Shown here one piece after another: positions 1 through 7,556 of a DNA stretch of 64,000 nt. The notes beneath the pieces were generated by a model that ran no database searches, had not been told where the DNA came from, and saw only the letters and a list, made by a program, of their open reading frames with translations. The stretch spans positions 62,001-126,000 of the forward strand of contig NZ_AUAX01000002.1 of assembly GCF_000428945.1 (NCBI RefSeq), in the 5' to 3' direction. The translations under genes and the position numbers were made by a program. Each line of letters starts with the position of its first letter. Position 1 is the first letter of the stretch. The DNA is from Hamadaea tsunoensis DSM 44101 (GTDB lineage: Bacteria; Actinomycetota; Actinomycetes; Mycobacteriales; Micromonosporaceae).

Positions 1-867
1 TCGGGCTGCGGTCTGGATCCGGCCGGCCAGGTCCACGAACCGGCTGGTGGCAGACCCCTCCCCGTCCTCCCACTGGTCCTTCCCGCTGTCGATCGTGACA
101 CCGTCGGGCCGCAGGTCCACCATCAACGGCAAGCCTGCGTCGTCGGCCAGGCCCGCGACAGCCGACGCGAGTTCACCCGCTCGGGCAGGCGAATCGGCGG
201 CGTAGAACGCCATCGCGCCGAACAGCACTTGCCAGTCGGCGGTCTCCGGCCCTTCCGACAGCATGTCACCGGGAACCAGATCGACCACGTTCCCGTCGTC
301 GTCGGCGAGCGCGACCCCGTACGCGCCGAACGGCTGCTGTCCGACCGCGGCCCTGACTGCTTCCACCGCGTCCGACGCGCGGACCACGTCGACATGGATC
401 CGATCGCGTAGCGGCCGGGGCCGGCTCTTGTGGAACGAGAACACGGGATCTCGTCGCGACGGATCCCCGATCCGGCTGGCACCGACGGGCTCGTAAGCGA
501 GCACAGTCTGCCAGAACGACACGAGCGACGGCTCGTTCCCGGACTCGATCACGAGCCGCACGGTCTGGAGTACCGACGGGTTCGCAGCCAAACCCAGGTC
601 GTTGGCTGCCGCCGAGATCGAACACGCGAGCTCAACCTCGGCTCGGGTCAGATCCCCCACCGGGGCGATCCGCACGCGTACCCCGCCGGGTCGCAGGTCC
701 AGGTCCGGCAGACCGGTGGTTGCCGTCAGCCCGGCGATGCGGCGGACGAGTGCTGCACCTGCGGTCATCGACGGCGCATCGAACCAGGCACTGGCGCCGG
801 TGTCCAGGACGCGCCAGTCCCCGACACCATCGGCTTGCTGGAACTCGGTCATTGTGACTCGATCCAT
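1..867 (-). CDS. Pterin-dehydratase-like / VOC-domain protein, partial (C-terminus off left edge)
   Basis: Open reading frame from an ATG at 867 that runs without a stop through the left edge (289 codons visible). The start has a GAAGGGA ribosome-binding site about 5 nt upstream; an in-frame ATG at 852 (MTEFQQADG) is the alternative. The N-terminal ~100 residues resemble the carbinolamine-dehydratase (PCD) fold of actinobacterial VOC fusion proteins (segment L-D-L-R-P-G-G-V-R-V-R), but the usual catalytic His-His pair is replaced by G-L-P-D. A glyoxalase-like middle part follows (about residues 110-200), then a third segment that again looks PCD-like. Probably a cytoplasmic small-molecule binding protein; its substrate is unknown and PCD activity is doubtful. 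Confidence 0.72.
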   Translation of the reverse strand, partial: MDRVTMTEFQQADGVGDWRVLDTGASAWFDAPSMTAGAALVRRIAGLTATTGLPDLDLRPGGVRVRIAPVGDLTRAEVELACSISAAANDLGLAANPSVLQTVRLVIESGNEPSLVSFWQTVLAYEPVGASRIGDPSRRDPVFSFHKSRPRPLRDRIHVDVVRASDAVEAVRAAVGQQPFGAYGVALADDDGNVVDLVPGDMLSEGPETADWQVLFGAMAFYAADSPARAGELASAVAGLADDAGLPLMVDLRPDGVTIDSGKDQWEDGEGSATSRFVDLAGRIQTAAR

Positions 868-1082
868 CGGCTTCCCTTCAACGTCCGGCCCGCGACACCA
901 GCACCGCCTCGCATCGCGATGCGCCGATCCGCGAGGTCGGCAACGGCGCCTCAGGCATCGAGGGTAAGCCCCGGCCGTCGATTCACAGACGTCCGTCTGT
1001 CGGCGTACGCGGATTCATGCGTGGCCGACGGCGTACGACCAGTGAGATCGTGAGCGTCCCAGCGCTCTGACCGGAGCCTCGC

Positions 1083-1118
1083 CCGATCGCCCGGCGCGTC
1101 ACAGCGCCGGGCGATCGG
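1083..1118. terminator. Perfect 15-bp inverted repeat; possible terminator in a gene-poor gap
   Basis: Two arms of 15 bp (CCGATCGCCCGGCGC and its complement) flank a 6-nt loop. There is no T-tract, so it may be a factor-independent terminator of the GC-rich actinomycete kind or an operator. It lies in the 868-1246 gap, where I see no convincing gene. A 34-codon minus-strand reading frame (ATG near 1203) ends inside the hairpin and could be the remnant of a longer gene. Confidence 0.4.
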
Positions 1119-1246
1119 CGGCCGGCTCGACGGGAAGGACGTGCCCGCGGGCCTGGGCATGGAGGATGGCCTTGGCGGTCGGCGCGAACGATCGGCTTCG
1201 CATCAGTGCCGCACACCCGCGATCAGGCGTCAACACATGTCAATGG

Positions 1247-1495
1247 CTATTCGGCGAGGTCCATGATGGCGCGCCGCTCGGGACCGAGCAGCCCGCAGGC
1301 GTTGAGCCAGCCGTAGACGAGCCGGCCCGGGATCGGCTGGTCGCCGCCTTCGACGGCCGCGATCTCGGCGGCAGTGATGCGCAGCCGGCCCGCGAGCTGG
1401 TCGGTGGACAGCTCTGCCTGCTCCCGCTGCTGCCGCAGCAGGGCGGCGAGCTCCCGCCGCGTCGCCTCGCTGCCGTGGCCTTCGGTGTCCCCCAT
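1247..1495 (-). CDS. Small XRE-type helix-turn-helix protein
   Basis: 82-aa protein starting MGDTEGHGSEATRRELAALL. The start at 1495 is chosen because a GAAGGG site lies just upstream and the longer in-frame extension does not look coding. Residues ~10-65 form a helix-turn-helix of XRE/Cro type (RREL-AALLRQQREQAELS-TDQLAGRL-RITAAEIAAVE), followed by a short C-terminal helix. Likely a DNA-binding regulator; its target is unknown. It stands alone, downstream of the tautomerase gene on the same strand but with a 224-nt gap and its own possible promoter. Confidence 0.7.
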   Translation of the reverse strand: MGDTEGHGSEATRRELAALLRQQREQAELSTDQLAGRLRITAAEIAAVEGGDQPIPGRLVYGWLNACGLLGPERRAIMDLAE

Positions 1496-1579
1496 GCCCT
1501 TCGCCCCCGTTGCCGTGCCCGTCCAGGACGCCCGGAGGAGCGGTTGCCTGCCACTGGGCGGCAATGCCCTTGGCGACAC

Positions 1580-1608
1580 ATAGTACCAACGTACGCCCGG
1601 CAATTCGA
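1580..1608 (-). promoter_or_regulatory. Possible promoter of the XRE gene
   Basis: On the minus strand a good -10 hexamer (TACTAT) is preceded, after 17 nt, by a weak -35 (TCGAAT). The local sequence is markedly AT-richer than its surroundings. It would start transcription about 75 nt upstream of the XRE start codon. Not experimentally supported. Confidence 0.3.
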
Positions 1609-1719
1609 CCATAACGACACTAACCATTAAGAAGCTCGCCCCGATCTCGGGCATGCCAGGCGAAGAGGGTACGCATCATCAGAAGGGCCCGGGATTCGTG
1701 TCGACGCTGCGGGCCGTAT

Positions 1720-1914
1720 CTACGAGGGGTCGGTATCCGACTGCAGGCGACCTCCGATCGCCCAGTTGTCCGTTGTGACGTCCCGCAGGACGATCCACAC
1801 CCCGGATCGGTCGCCACCGCAGGTCTCGAGGAACACATCGGTCAACTGGCGGACGAGCGCCTTCTTCTGCTCGTCGGTACGCCCGGCGCACATGTCAACG
1901 GTAATCATCGGCAT
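1720..1914 (-). CDS. 4-oxalocrotonate tautomerase family protein
   Basis: 64-aa protein beginning M-P-M-I-T-V-D-M. Tautomerases need Pro as residue 1 after Met removal, so the ATG at 1914 is preferred over the in-frame ATG 15 nt upstream; a GGAG site lies about 10 nt before it. The length matches the ~62-aa family norm, and the conserved hydrophobic helix with K-K-A-L-V-R-Q-L is present. It probably catalyses a keto-enol tautomerisation as an oligomer in the cytoplasm; the substrate is not known. It is divergent from a LysR gene 70 nt away, which likely controls it. Confidence 0.82.
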   Translation of the reverse strand: MPMITVDMCAGRTDEQKKALVRQLTDVFLETCGGDRSGVWIVLRDVTTDNWAIGGRLQSDTDPS

Positions 1915-1950
1915 GACCCCATGCTCCATCGAGCGATAGGAAAGGTCCAG

Positions 1951-1967
1951 TTGCAGTTACTTCGCAA
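1951..1967. promoter_or_regulatory. LysR-type operator candidate
   Basis: TTGC-N9-GCAA, a dyad in the 70-nt region between the divergent tautomerase and LysR genes. LysR regulators normally bind such interrupted palindromes upstream of a divergent target, and this one sits directly before the LysR start. Confidence 0.4.
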
Positions 1968-1984
1968 GATCGTAGGATTTGCTT

Positions 1985-2890
1985 ATGCTTGACCTACGGC
2001 GGCTTCGCCTCCTGCACGCCTTGTCGCGGTATCAGACGATCGCCGCGACGGCCCAGGCGCTGCACCTGACCGGGCCGGCGATCTCCCAGCAACTGGCCGC
2101 GCTCGAAAAGGAAGCGGGCGCACAGTTGCTCGCCCGCAACGGCCGGCGGCTGTATTTCACCGAGGCGGGCGCCGTCCTCCTCGCGCATGCCGAGATCATG
2201 CTGGACCAGATGGCCACGGCCGAAGCCGCCCTGGCCTCCCTCGGCGACGAGATCACCGGCACCGTCCGGGTCGGTATCTTCCCGTCCGCAGCGGTCGCAC
2301 TCCTGCCGACGGTGTGGGCCTCGGTACGCGCGAACCACGGAGAGCGCTTGCGTCTGCAGGTGACGGAGCTGGATCCCGGTGACAGCCTGCGTGCGCTCAC
2401 CCGTGGAACTGTCGAACTCGCGGTGGCTCACTCCTATGACCTGCTACCGCGTACGCTTCCCCCGAACTGTGTGGCCGAACAGCTGCTCACCGATCCTGTG
2501 CTCGTTGCAGTTCCCCAGACTCACGCGGCCGGCCCGATCGACCTCCTCGATCTCGCGGAACTGGACTGGATCACCACAACCGCCGGCTCGTCCTGCCACG
2601 AGATGATCCAACGGGCCTGCGGCGTCGCCGGTTTCGTCCCGAACATCACGGCGAGCTTCAGTGACTATCCGGCCATTCTCGCCATGGTCGGCGCCGGTGC
2701 CGGTGTCACGCTGCTGCCCCGCCTGGCCGCCGAGCACCTACCCGACGGCGTGTCGGTCCGCGTACTGCGTAACCCGGTGAACCGGAACATCTTCGCTGCG
2801 ATGCGTGCCAACGGCTACCACGCGCCTGCGGTCCGAGTGGTCCTGGACGAGTTCAAGGCGGCCTCTGCCGTACGAGATCAGTACCCGTGA
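1985..2890 (+). CDS. LysR-family transcriptional regulator
   Basis: 301-aa protein. The N-terminal ~60 residues form the winged HTH (L-R-R-L-R-L-L-H-A-L, then A-I-S-Q-Q-L-A-A-L-E), followed by a LysR-substrate domain (residues ~90-295) of the usual length. The ATG at 1985 has an AGGA site about 10 nt upstream; the TTG at 1979 is too close to that site. It is divergent from the tautomerase gene, so regulation of that enzyme, and autoregulation through the dyad at 1951-1967, is the simplest reading. The co-inducer is unknown. Confidence 0.9.
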   Translation: MLDLRRLRLLHALSRYQTIAATAQALHLTGPAISQQLAALEKEAGAQLLARNGRRLYFTEAGAVLLAHAEIMLDQMATAEAALASLGDEITGTVRVGIFPSAAVALLPTVWASVRANHGERLRLQVTELDPGDSLRALTRGTVELAVAHSYDLLPRTLPPNCVAEQLLTDPVLVAVPQTHAAGPIDLLDLAELDWITTTAGSSCHEMIQRACGVAGFVPNITASFSDYPAILAMVGAGAGVTLLPRLAAEHLPDGVSVRVLRNPVNRNIFAAMRANGYHAPAVRVVLDEFKAASAVRDQYP

Positions 2891-2923
2891 GCCATCCGCC
2901 GGGGTTCAGGATCAGCCGGTGCC

Positions 2924-3223
2924 TTATTGCACCGCATAGTGGATGACGACCGCACCGCCGGTGGCGTAGTTGGCGACATCGGCGGACACCTGCAGGCCCT
3001 GCGGAGACGCCCTCGCCGCGGTCATCGCCGCAGCGTCAGCGAACTCGGCTTCGAAGACCGCGAAGTACGGCGTCTGACCCTGCGCCGCCGTGACGTCGAA
3101 GCTGTAGCGCCACGCGAGCAGGCCGGGCAGGCGCGTGACCAGCGGGAGGTGATTGGTCACGTAGTAGTCGCGGAAGTGGTCGGGATCGACGGGTGTGGGA
3201 TACAGGACGACCAGCTTGTGCAT
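2924..3223 (-). CDS. EthD family protein
   Basis: 99-aa protein starting MHKLVVLYPTPVDPDHFRDY, with GGAGG 5-6 nt before the ATG at 3223. The segment D-P-D-H-F-R-D-Y-Y-x-x-N-H-L-P-L and the C-terminal F-E-A-E-F-A-D-A-A-A-M match the EthD/dimeric alpha-beta barrel family, whose members act as small ferredoxin-like-fold enzymes or accessory proteins in degradation pathways. It is divergent from an HxlR regulator 209 nt away, a common arrangement in which the regulator represses the enzyme gene. No substrate can be assigned. Confidence 0.82.
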   Translation of the reverse strand: MHKLVVLYPTPVDPDHFRDYYVTNHLPLVTRLPGLLAWRYSFDVTAAQGQTPYFAVFEAEFADAAAMTAARASPQGLQVSADVANYATGGAVVIHYAVQ

Positions 3224-3360
3224 GACAACCTCCGTTGAGGTGATCCAATGCCGAGAGTCGGCACTCGTTCGATTCCCTTGGACCACCACGATCGGCAGGT
3301 CAGTACCCATCCGGTCAGGCAGCGCAGTGCGTAGACGCCTCACAACGCCACCCCTGCCGC

Positions 3361-3373
3361 TTCGGAAATCGAA
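3361..3373. promoter_or_regulatory. HxlR-type operator candidate (site 1)
   Basis: TTCGG-AAA-TCGAA, one mismatch from a perfect palindrome, between the divergent EthD and HxlR genes. The same pattern recurs at 3803-3815 and 6889-6940. A second TCGA-rich element (ATCGAAGATCGAAG) lies about 25 nt downstream. Confidence 0.45.
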
Positions 3374-3432
3374 TCATCTCACCGGACGCTACTGTATCGA
3401 AGATCGAAGCATCAAGAGGGGTGGCACAGGCG

Positions 3433-3777
3433 ATGACGGTACCCAGGCCAGGACAGCCCGTACGCGGATCGAGTACCGGCCGGCCCCTCATGGCCGCCCT
3501 CGACCTCTTCGGCCGCCGCTGGAACCTGCGCGTCGTCTGGGAGCTGCAGCATGGGCCGGTCGGGTTCCGCGACCTGCGGCAGCGTTGCGACAACATGTCG
3601 TCCAGCGTCCTTCGGCAACGGCTGACCGAACTCCTTGACGCCCAGCTGGTTGTTCAGCAGCCCGACGCGGCCTACACGCTCACCGACCTGGGCCGCGGCG
3701 TCTACCAGGCATTGCGCCCGCTTGCCCGCTGGTCCGACGCGTGGGCCTCCGCCCTGGGCAAGGACGGTAAGGACTGA
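3433..3777 (+). CDS. HxlR-family transcriptional regulator
   Basis: 114-aa protein from ATG 3433, with a GAGGGG site about 11 nt upstream; a GTG at 3421 would add four residues but overlaps that site. Winged-helix HxlR hallmarks are visible: R-R-W-N-L-R-V-V-W-E-L, then G-F-R-D-L-R-Q-R-C-D-N-M-S-S-S-V-L-R-Q-R-L-T-E-L, and Y-T-L-T-D-L-G at the wing. It probably binds the palindromes at 3361 and 3803 as a dimer, controlling the EthD gene and the PhzF-like unit. The effector is unknown. Confidence 0.88.
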   Translation: MTVPRPGQPVRGSSTGRPLMAALDLFGRRWNLRVVWELQHGPVGFRDLRQRCDNMSSSVLRQRLTELLDAQLVVQQPDAAYTLTDLGRGVYQALRPLARWSDAWASALGKDGKD

Positions 3778-3802
3778 GCCCTGGAAGTGCCGCCCCTGGC
3801 GC

Positions 3803-3815
3803 TTCGGAAACCGAA
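3803..3815. promoter_or_regulatory. HxlR-type operator candidate (site 2)
   Basis: TTCGG-AAA-CCGAA, a perfect palindrome 55 nt upstream of the small ORF/PhzF-like unit. It is nearly identical to site 1, so both units may share one regulator. Confidence 0.45.
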
Positions 3816-3869
3816 CCGCTACGGTGCTTCTGATGTGCTTCTGAATCCGAACCGCCTGGAGGGATGGCC

Positions 3870-3980
3870 ATGGCTCGCATCCCAGCGCCCGAACCGCCGG
3901 CCACGGCGGACGTGGAGGTAACACTCGCCACGATGGACGCCCTGCACGACTCGTGCAACGTCGACGTCGCGGCCGCCTGA
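3870..3980 (+). CDS. 36-aa ORF translationally coupled to the PhzF-like gene
   Basis: ATG at 3870 preceded by GGAGGG with ideal 6-nt spacing. It encodes a 36-residue peptide rich in Pro and Ala at the start and ending D-S-C-N-V-D-V-A-A-A. The stop overlaps the next ATG as TGATG, which indicates translational coupling. No family is recognised. It could be a leader that sets PhzF-like expression, the truncated N-terminus of a former gene, or a genuine small protein. Confidence 0.42.
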   Translation: MARIPAPEPPATADVEVTLATMDALHDSCNVDVAAA

Positions 3981-4849
3981 TGGCCGGCCCACCGGTGGCA
4001 GTGGTGAACGCCTGCACCCGCGACGGGGAAGGCGGCAGCCCCACCGCGATCGTGATCGACGACGCCACGCTCACCGACGACGACCGTCACGCCATCGCCC
4101 GAGGATCCGGCACCTCCCACACCGCGTTCATCGACACCCGCACAGCCGACGCACCCATGGTGCGCTTCTTCACCAGCGCCGGGGAACTCACCAACTGCGG
4201 CCATGGCACCATCGCCGCGCAAGCCGTCCTGCTGCACCGCAGCGGCGCCGCCGAGCAGCACGGCAGCCTGCGCACTGCAGGCCGCACCTTCGCCACGACC
4301 GCCATCCGCCGCCACAACGGCATCGAAGTCTGGTTCGACCAAGGCGCCATCGTCTTGGCCGACCATGCCGAGGCCGCCACCGGCGGCATCATCGCGGCCC
4401 TCGACCTGCGACGAGCGGACATCGCCGCCGGCGTACGGGTCGCCTCGCCCGGCACGCCACGACTTCTCGTCCCCGTCCGGGACAACCTGACGCTGCTGTC
4501 CCTGCAGCCCGACTTCGAGCGGCTGGCAACCGAGTGCCGCCGACTCGGGTATCTCGGCTGCTTCGCCTACGCACTGTCACCGGACGCAAGGACGGCAGCG
4601 GCCCGCATGTTCGCCCCCGCGATCGGCGTCAACGAGGACATCGCGAACGCCAACAGTGCCGGCTGCCTTGCCGCCCACCTGCTCGACACCTCCGGCGACG
4701 GCCAAATCGAGATCCACCAGGGCGACACGCTCCGGAGGCCGTCAGCGATCTTCGCCGACGCGACACGCACGGGATCCAGCATCGTCGCCAGGATCGGCGG
4801 AATGGTCGACCCCGGCCCGTCCATCGATCTCAGCGCCCCAGAGCCGTAG
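3980..4849 (+). CDS. PhzF-family isomerase-like protein
   Basis: 289-aa protein with the two-lobed PhzF/diaminopimelate-epimerase fold: V-V-N-A-C near the N-terminus, F-F-T-S-A-G-E-L-T-N-C-G-H-G-T at residues ~57-71, and a second-lobe N-A-N-S-A-G-C-L-A-A-H. The start at 3980 follows from the TGATG coupling. The position of the family's catalytic Glu (S-E-T in classical PhzF) is His47 here (T-S-H-T-A-F), so the chemistry may differ from phenazine-type isomerisation. There are no other phenazine genes nearby; a shared HxlR-type operator lies upstream. Confidence 0.8.
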   Translation: MAGPPVAVVNACTRDGEGGSPTAIVIDDATLTDDDRHAIARGSGTSHTAFIDTRTADAPMVRFFTSAGELTNCGHGTIAAQAVLLHRSGAAEQHGSLRTAGRTFATTAIRRHNGIEVWFDQGAIVLADHAEAATGGIIAALDLRRADIAAGVRVASPGTPRLLVPVRDNLTLLSLQPDFERLATECRRLGYLGCFAYALSPDARTAAARMFAPAIGVNEDIANANSAGCLAAHLLDTSGDGQIEIHQGDTLRRPSAIFADATRTGSSIVARIGGMVDPGPSIDLSAPEP

Positions 4850-4895
4850 AGCCACCTTCCTTCCGCGATCGGCAGATCCGGGCCTGGATGCGATC

Positions 4896-5123
4896 ATGGG
4901 ACGCATGCGGGCCCATGTCGCTGTAGTGCACCCGGGCGTGCCGACGATGGTCGACATCGTGGCGGCTGGAGTACCACTCCGCGGCGAGTGGGTCGGCCCG
5001 CCGCCCAACGCAGGCGAGTTCGTCGAACTGCAGGACCAGGAGCTCCTGACGGTTCGGATGGCCGACGGGATTCCCCGTACCAGGTCTGGTTGCGGGATCA
5101 GACGATCCTGGTCCACATGGTGA
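4896..5123 (+). CDS. Doubtful small ORF
   Basis: 75-codon frame (or from ATG 4905) in the gap between the PhzF-like gene and the next minus-strand gene. The first ~60 codons have GC-rich third positions, as real genes here do. The last codons lose that bias and run antisense into the end of the 5098-5604 gene. No family is recognised. It may be a gene remnant. Confidence 0.22.
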   Translation: MGRMRAHVAVVHPGVPTMVDIVAAGVPLRGEWVGPPPNAGEFVELQDQELLTVRMADGIPRTRSGCGIRRSWSTW

Positions 5124-5604
5124 CCCAGTTGAGGTCGTCCCAGGTGGCGCCGCCGTCCCAGGAGAACCGTTGGGCCCACCGGACCTCGTCGGCGCTGAGC
5201 CGATCCCACTCGTAGCGTACGAGGATGGGCGTGCCGTCGAACTCGTCCGGGCCCTCGAAGATCCCGCGATCGCCCTCGAAACGGCCTTCGACCGGCGCAT
5301 CCAGGACTCCCGGCAGCCGTGACGACATCCACCAGATACGCCACGTACGCGTCGACGGGGTGAACAGGCGCAAGGTCGCCCCCTGCACGGTCTGCCCGCC
5401 GGGATGCATGACCGCGGTCTCGAAGTTGCCCAGTCCCGCCAGGATCGGGCCGCAGTCGCAGGTCGCCTCGAACTCGACCCACTCGGTGCAGTTACGGTCG
5501 GTGACGTCGGCGAGTTTGCGGATCGCGCCGTGCCACCGGCCGAAGAAGAAGTCGAAGTCGGCCCGGCCGTCGGCGCTCGGTTCCACGGTGATCTGTTCAG
5601 TCAT
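5098..5604 (-). CDS. Lipocalin-like (DUF1579-type) protein
   Basis: 168-aa cytoplasmic protein beginning MTEQITVEPSADG. Its F-F-F-G-R-W-H-G-A start of the barrel, the repeated W-x-I-W-W-M-S and the C-terminal W-D-G-G-A-T-W-D-D-L-N-W are typical of actinobacterial DUF1579/lipocalin-like proteins of unknown function. No signal peptide. It lies just downstream (20 nt) of the MFS gene on the same strand and may be co-transcribed with it. Confidence 0.7.
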   Translation of the reverse strand: MTEQITVEPSADGRADFDFFFGRWHGAIRKLADVTDRNCTEWVEFEATCDCGPILAGLGNFETAVMHPGGQTVQGATLRLFTPSTRTWRIWWMSSRLPGVLDAPVEGRFEGDRGIFEGPDEFDGTPILVRYEWDRLSADEVRWAQRFSWDGGATWDDLNWVTMWTRIV

Positions 5605-5623
5605 GCCCGGACGCTATCGCCGG

Positions 5624-6865
5624 TCAGCTGACATCTTCTGTCAGGAGACTGCGGCCGCCTTCCACCGCCGACAGCCGGGGCGAGACCGGACGGGTCGGGC
5701 GGATTGTCACCGTGACCACGGCAGCCACGACGATGGCGGCGGCGGTGATCGAGGTGGTCGCCGCCCAGCCGAACCACGCGACGGCCGCGGCGCCGAACAT
5801 CGTTCCGAGGCTACCGCCGACGAAGTAGGCGACCATGTAGGCGCTGTTGAGTCGCGCGGGCGCGGCCGGGTTGAGGGCCAGCACCGTGCTCTGGTTGGCG
5901 ACCTGGGCCGCGAAGAGTCCGGCGTCGAAGACCGCGAGGCATACCAGGGTGGCCACCGTGTTGTGGAGCACGAACCCGCTCAGCAATGCGGCGGTGCCGG
6001 CCAGCGCCAGCCCGGCCAGGATGACCTTCCGGGCACCGACCCGGTCGGTCCAGACCCCGGCGATCTGGGTGGCGGCGATGCCGGACAGGCCGGCCAAGGC
6101 GTACAGGCCGATGCGTTCTGCGGGATAGGAGTACGGCGGCTGGGACAGGGCGACCGCGAGGCCGGCCCAGACGGCGCAGAAGCCGAAGAACCACAGGGCG
6201 CCACGGAAGGCCGCCAGCCGGAGCGCGCGATAGCGGGCGAACAGGCCGGGAAGCGTACGCAGGCCGGCGAGGTAGCCGCCGGTCACCTGGCCGTGCGCGG
6301 TGGGAAGGACGGCGAGGCAGCATGCGGCAAGTACGCCGCAGGCGGCGGCGAAGACGAGGAGCATGGTACGCCAGCCCAGTTGGTCGGCCAGCCAGCCACC
6401 GACGATCCGGCCGGCCAGGATTCCGGCGGAGATGCCGGCCGTGACGATGCCGAGACTCGTCGCCCGCCGGTGTGCGGGGGCGAGCCGGCCCGCCATGGAG
6501 CTCATTCCGGCGCCCACCACCGAGCATGCGCCGATGAGGGCCGTCAGGACGGCCAGCGGGATCACGTGCCGGGCGGCGGCCGCGGCGGCCAGCGCGAGTG
6601 CCAGCACGGCGAACTGGCCCGCGAGTACGCGTGCCGGCGGCCACCGGTCGACCAGCGGGACCAGCGCCAGCAGGCCGAGCATGTAGCCGACCGGGCCGGC
6701 GGCGAAAGCGATGCCGACCAGGGCGACACGCGTGTGAGTGGATGCGGCGACGTCGGCGACCGAGGGCTGCAACAGGTAGATGGTCGACGTACCCAGCGCG
6801 GCGGCCACGGCCATGAACAGCACCACGGCGATGGGCAGCCCGGACTCGTTCCTGTGCTCGGTCAT
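5624..6865 (-). CDS. MFS transporter (drug:H+ antiporter-like)
   Basis: 413-aa membrane protein with about 12 hydrophobic helices. The start at 6865 (MTEHRNESG) is chosen for the GGAGGGA site and because upstream codons belong to the divergent promoter region. The loop motif D-R-W-P-P-A-R-V after helix 2 and the mid-protein D-R-V-G-A-R-K-V match MFS motif A. It probably exports a small molecule by proton exchange. It is divergent from an HxlR gene with operator-like palindromes between them, which suggests repression relieved by a toxic ligand. Confidence 0.9.
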   Translation of the reverse strand: MTEHRNESGLPIAVVLFMAVAAALGTSTIYLLQPSVADVAASTHTRVALVGIAFAAGPVGYMLGLLALVPLVDRWPPARVLAGQFAVLALALAAAAAARHVIPLAVLTALIGACSVVGAGMSSMAGRLAPAHRRATSLGIVTAGISAGILAGRIVGGWLADQLGWRTMLLVFAAACGVLAACCLAVLPTAHGQVTGGYLAGLRTLPGLFARYRALRLAAFRGALWFFGFCAVWAGLAVALSQPPYSYPAERIGLYALAGLSGIAATQIAGVWTDRVGARKVILAGLALAGTAALLSGFVLHNTVATLVCLAVFDAGLFAAQVANQSTVLALNPAAPARLNSAYMVAYFVGGSLGTMFGAAAVAWFGWAATTSITAAAIVVAAVVTVTIRPTRPVSPRLSAVEGGRSLLTEDVS

Positions 6866-6888
6866 CGTGTTCCCTCCGCTCAGTGAGG

Positions 6889-6940
6889 TTCGTTTTCCGA
6901 ACCCGAGTGACGCTACCATGGCTCGGGTCTGTTTTCCGAA
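6889..6940. promoter_or_regulatory. Two HxlR-type operator candidates (sites 3 and 4)
   Basis: TTCGTTTTCCGAA at 6889-6901 and TCTGTTTTCCGAA at 6928-6940, 39 nt apart, in the region between the divergent MFS and HxlR genes. They match the reverse complement of sites 1 and 2 with one or two changes. Confidence 0.5.
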
Positions 6941-6962
6941 CTCGGAGCTAGACTGGGGAACC

Positions 6963-7478
6963 ATGGCAGGCACGTACGAAGCGCAGAACTGCACGCTGGC
7001 CCGGGCGCTGGAGCTCATCGGCGAGCGCTGGACGCTGCTGATCATCCGCGACGCGTTCTACGGCGTCCGGCGCTTCAACCATTTCCGCGACCATCTCGAC
7101 ATCCCGCGGGCCGTTCTCGTCGAGCGCCTCGCGACGCTGGTCGACAACGGCCTCTTCGTCCGTGAGCAGGATCCCGACCACGCCGCGCGGCACCTCTACG
7201 ACCTGACGCCGCTGGGCCGCGACCTCTGGCCGGCGCTGCACGCCCTGCTGTCGTGGGGCACCCGCCTGGCCGGCCCCAACCAGCTGCGTTTCGTGCACGT
7301 CACCTGCGGCACCGAGATCGACGACCATGGCGACTGCCCGGCGTGTCACGTCAACCCTCCCCCGGCGGACATCGCCACCGAGCCTCGCGACGGCAAGGCC
7401 CGTGGGCGTACGGACGCGGTCGCCGTCGCGCTGCGCCAGCGGCATACGCTGCTTCAGCCGCTCGACGCCGTCCTGTGA
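6963..7478 (+). CDS. HxlR-family transcriptional regulator with C-terminal extension
   Basis: 171-aa protein from ATG 6963 (MAGTYEAQNCTLARALELIG). Residues ~8-100 are the HxlR winged helix (E-R-W-T-L-L-I-I-R-D, F-N-H-F-R-D-H-L-D-I-P-R-A-V-L-V-E-R-L). A ~65-residue tail carries three cysteines (H-V-T-C-G-T and C-P-A-C-H), perhaps a metal or redox site. It is divergent from the MFS gene, whose expression it likely controls. Confidence 0.88.
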   Translation: MAGTYEAQNCTLARALELIGERWTLLIIRDAFYGVRRFNHFRDHLDIPRAVLVERLATLVDNGLFVREQDPDHAARHLYDLTPLGRDLWPALHALLSWGTRLAGPNQLRFVHVTCGTEIDDHGDCPACHVNPPPADIATEPRDGKARGRTDAVAVALRQRHTLLQPLDAVL

Positions 7479-7556
7479 GCCCAGTTCCGCGACCATCCAC
7501 TGTGTCCTCACGCGAAGTCCGGCCGCCTGGGCCCGGCGCGGTGCGATGATGACCGC

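Noticed and set aside
951-1216. Two minus-strand frames of 69-77 codons
   Set aside because: Poor codon bias, no ribosome-binding site, Arg/Pro-rich translation, overlapping each other.
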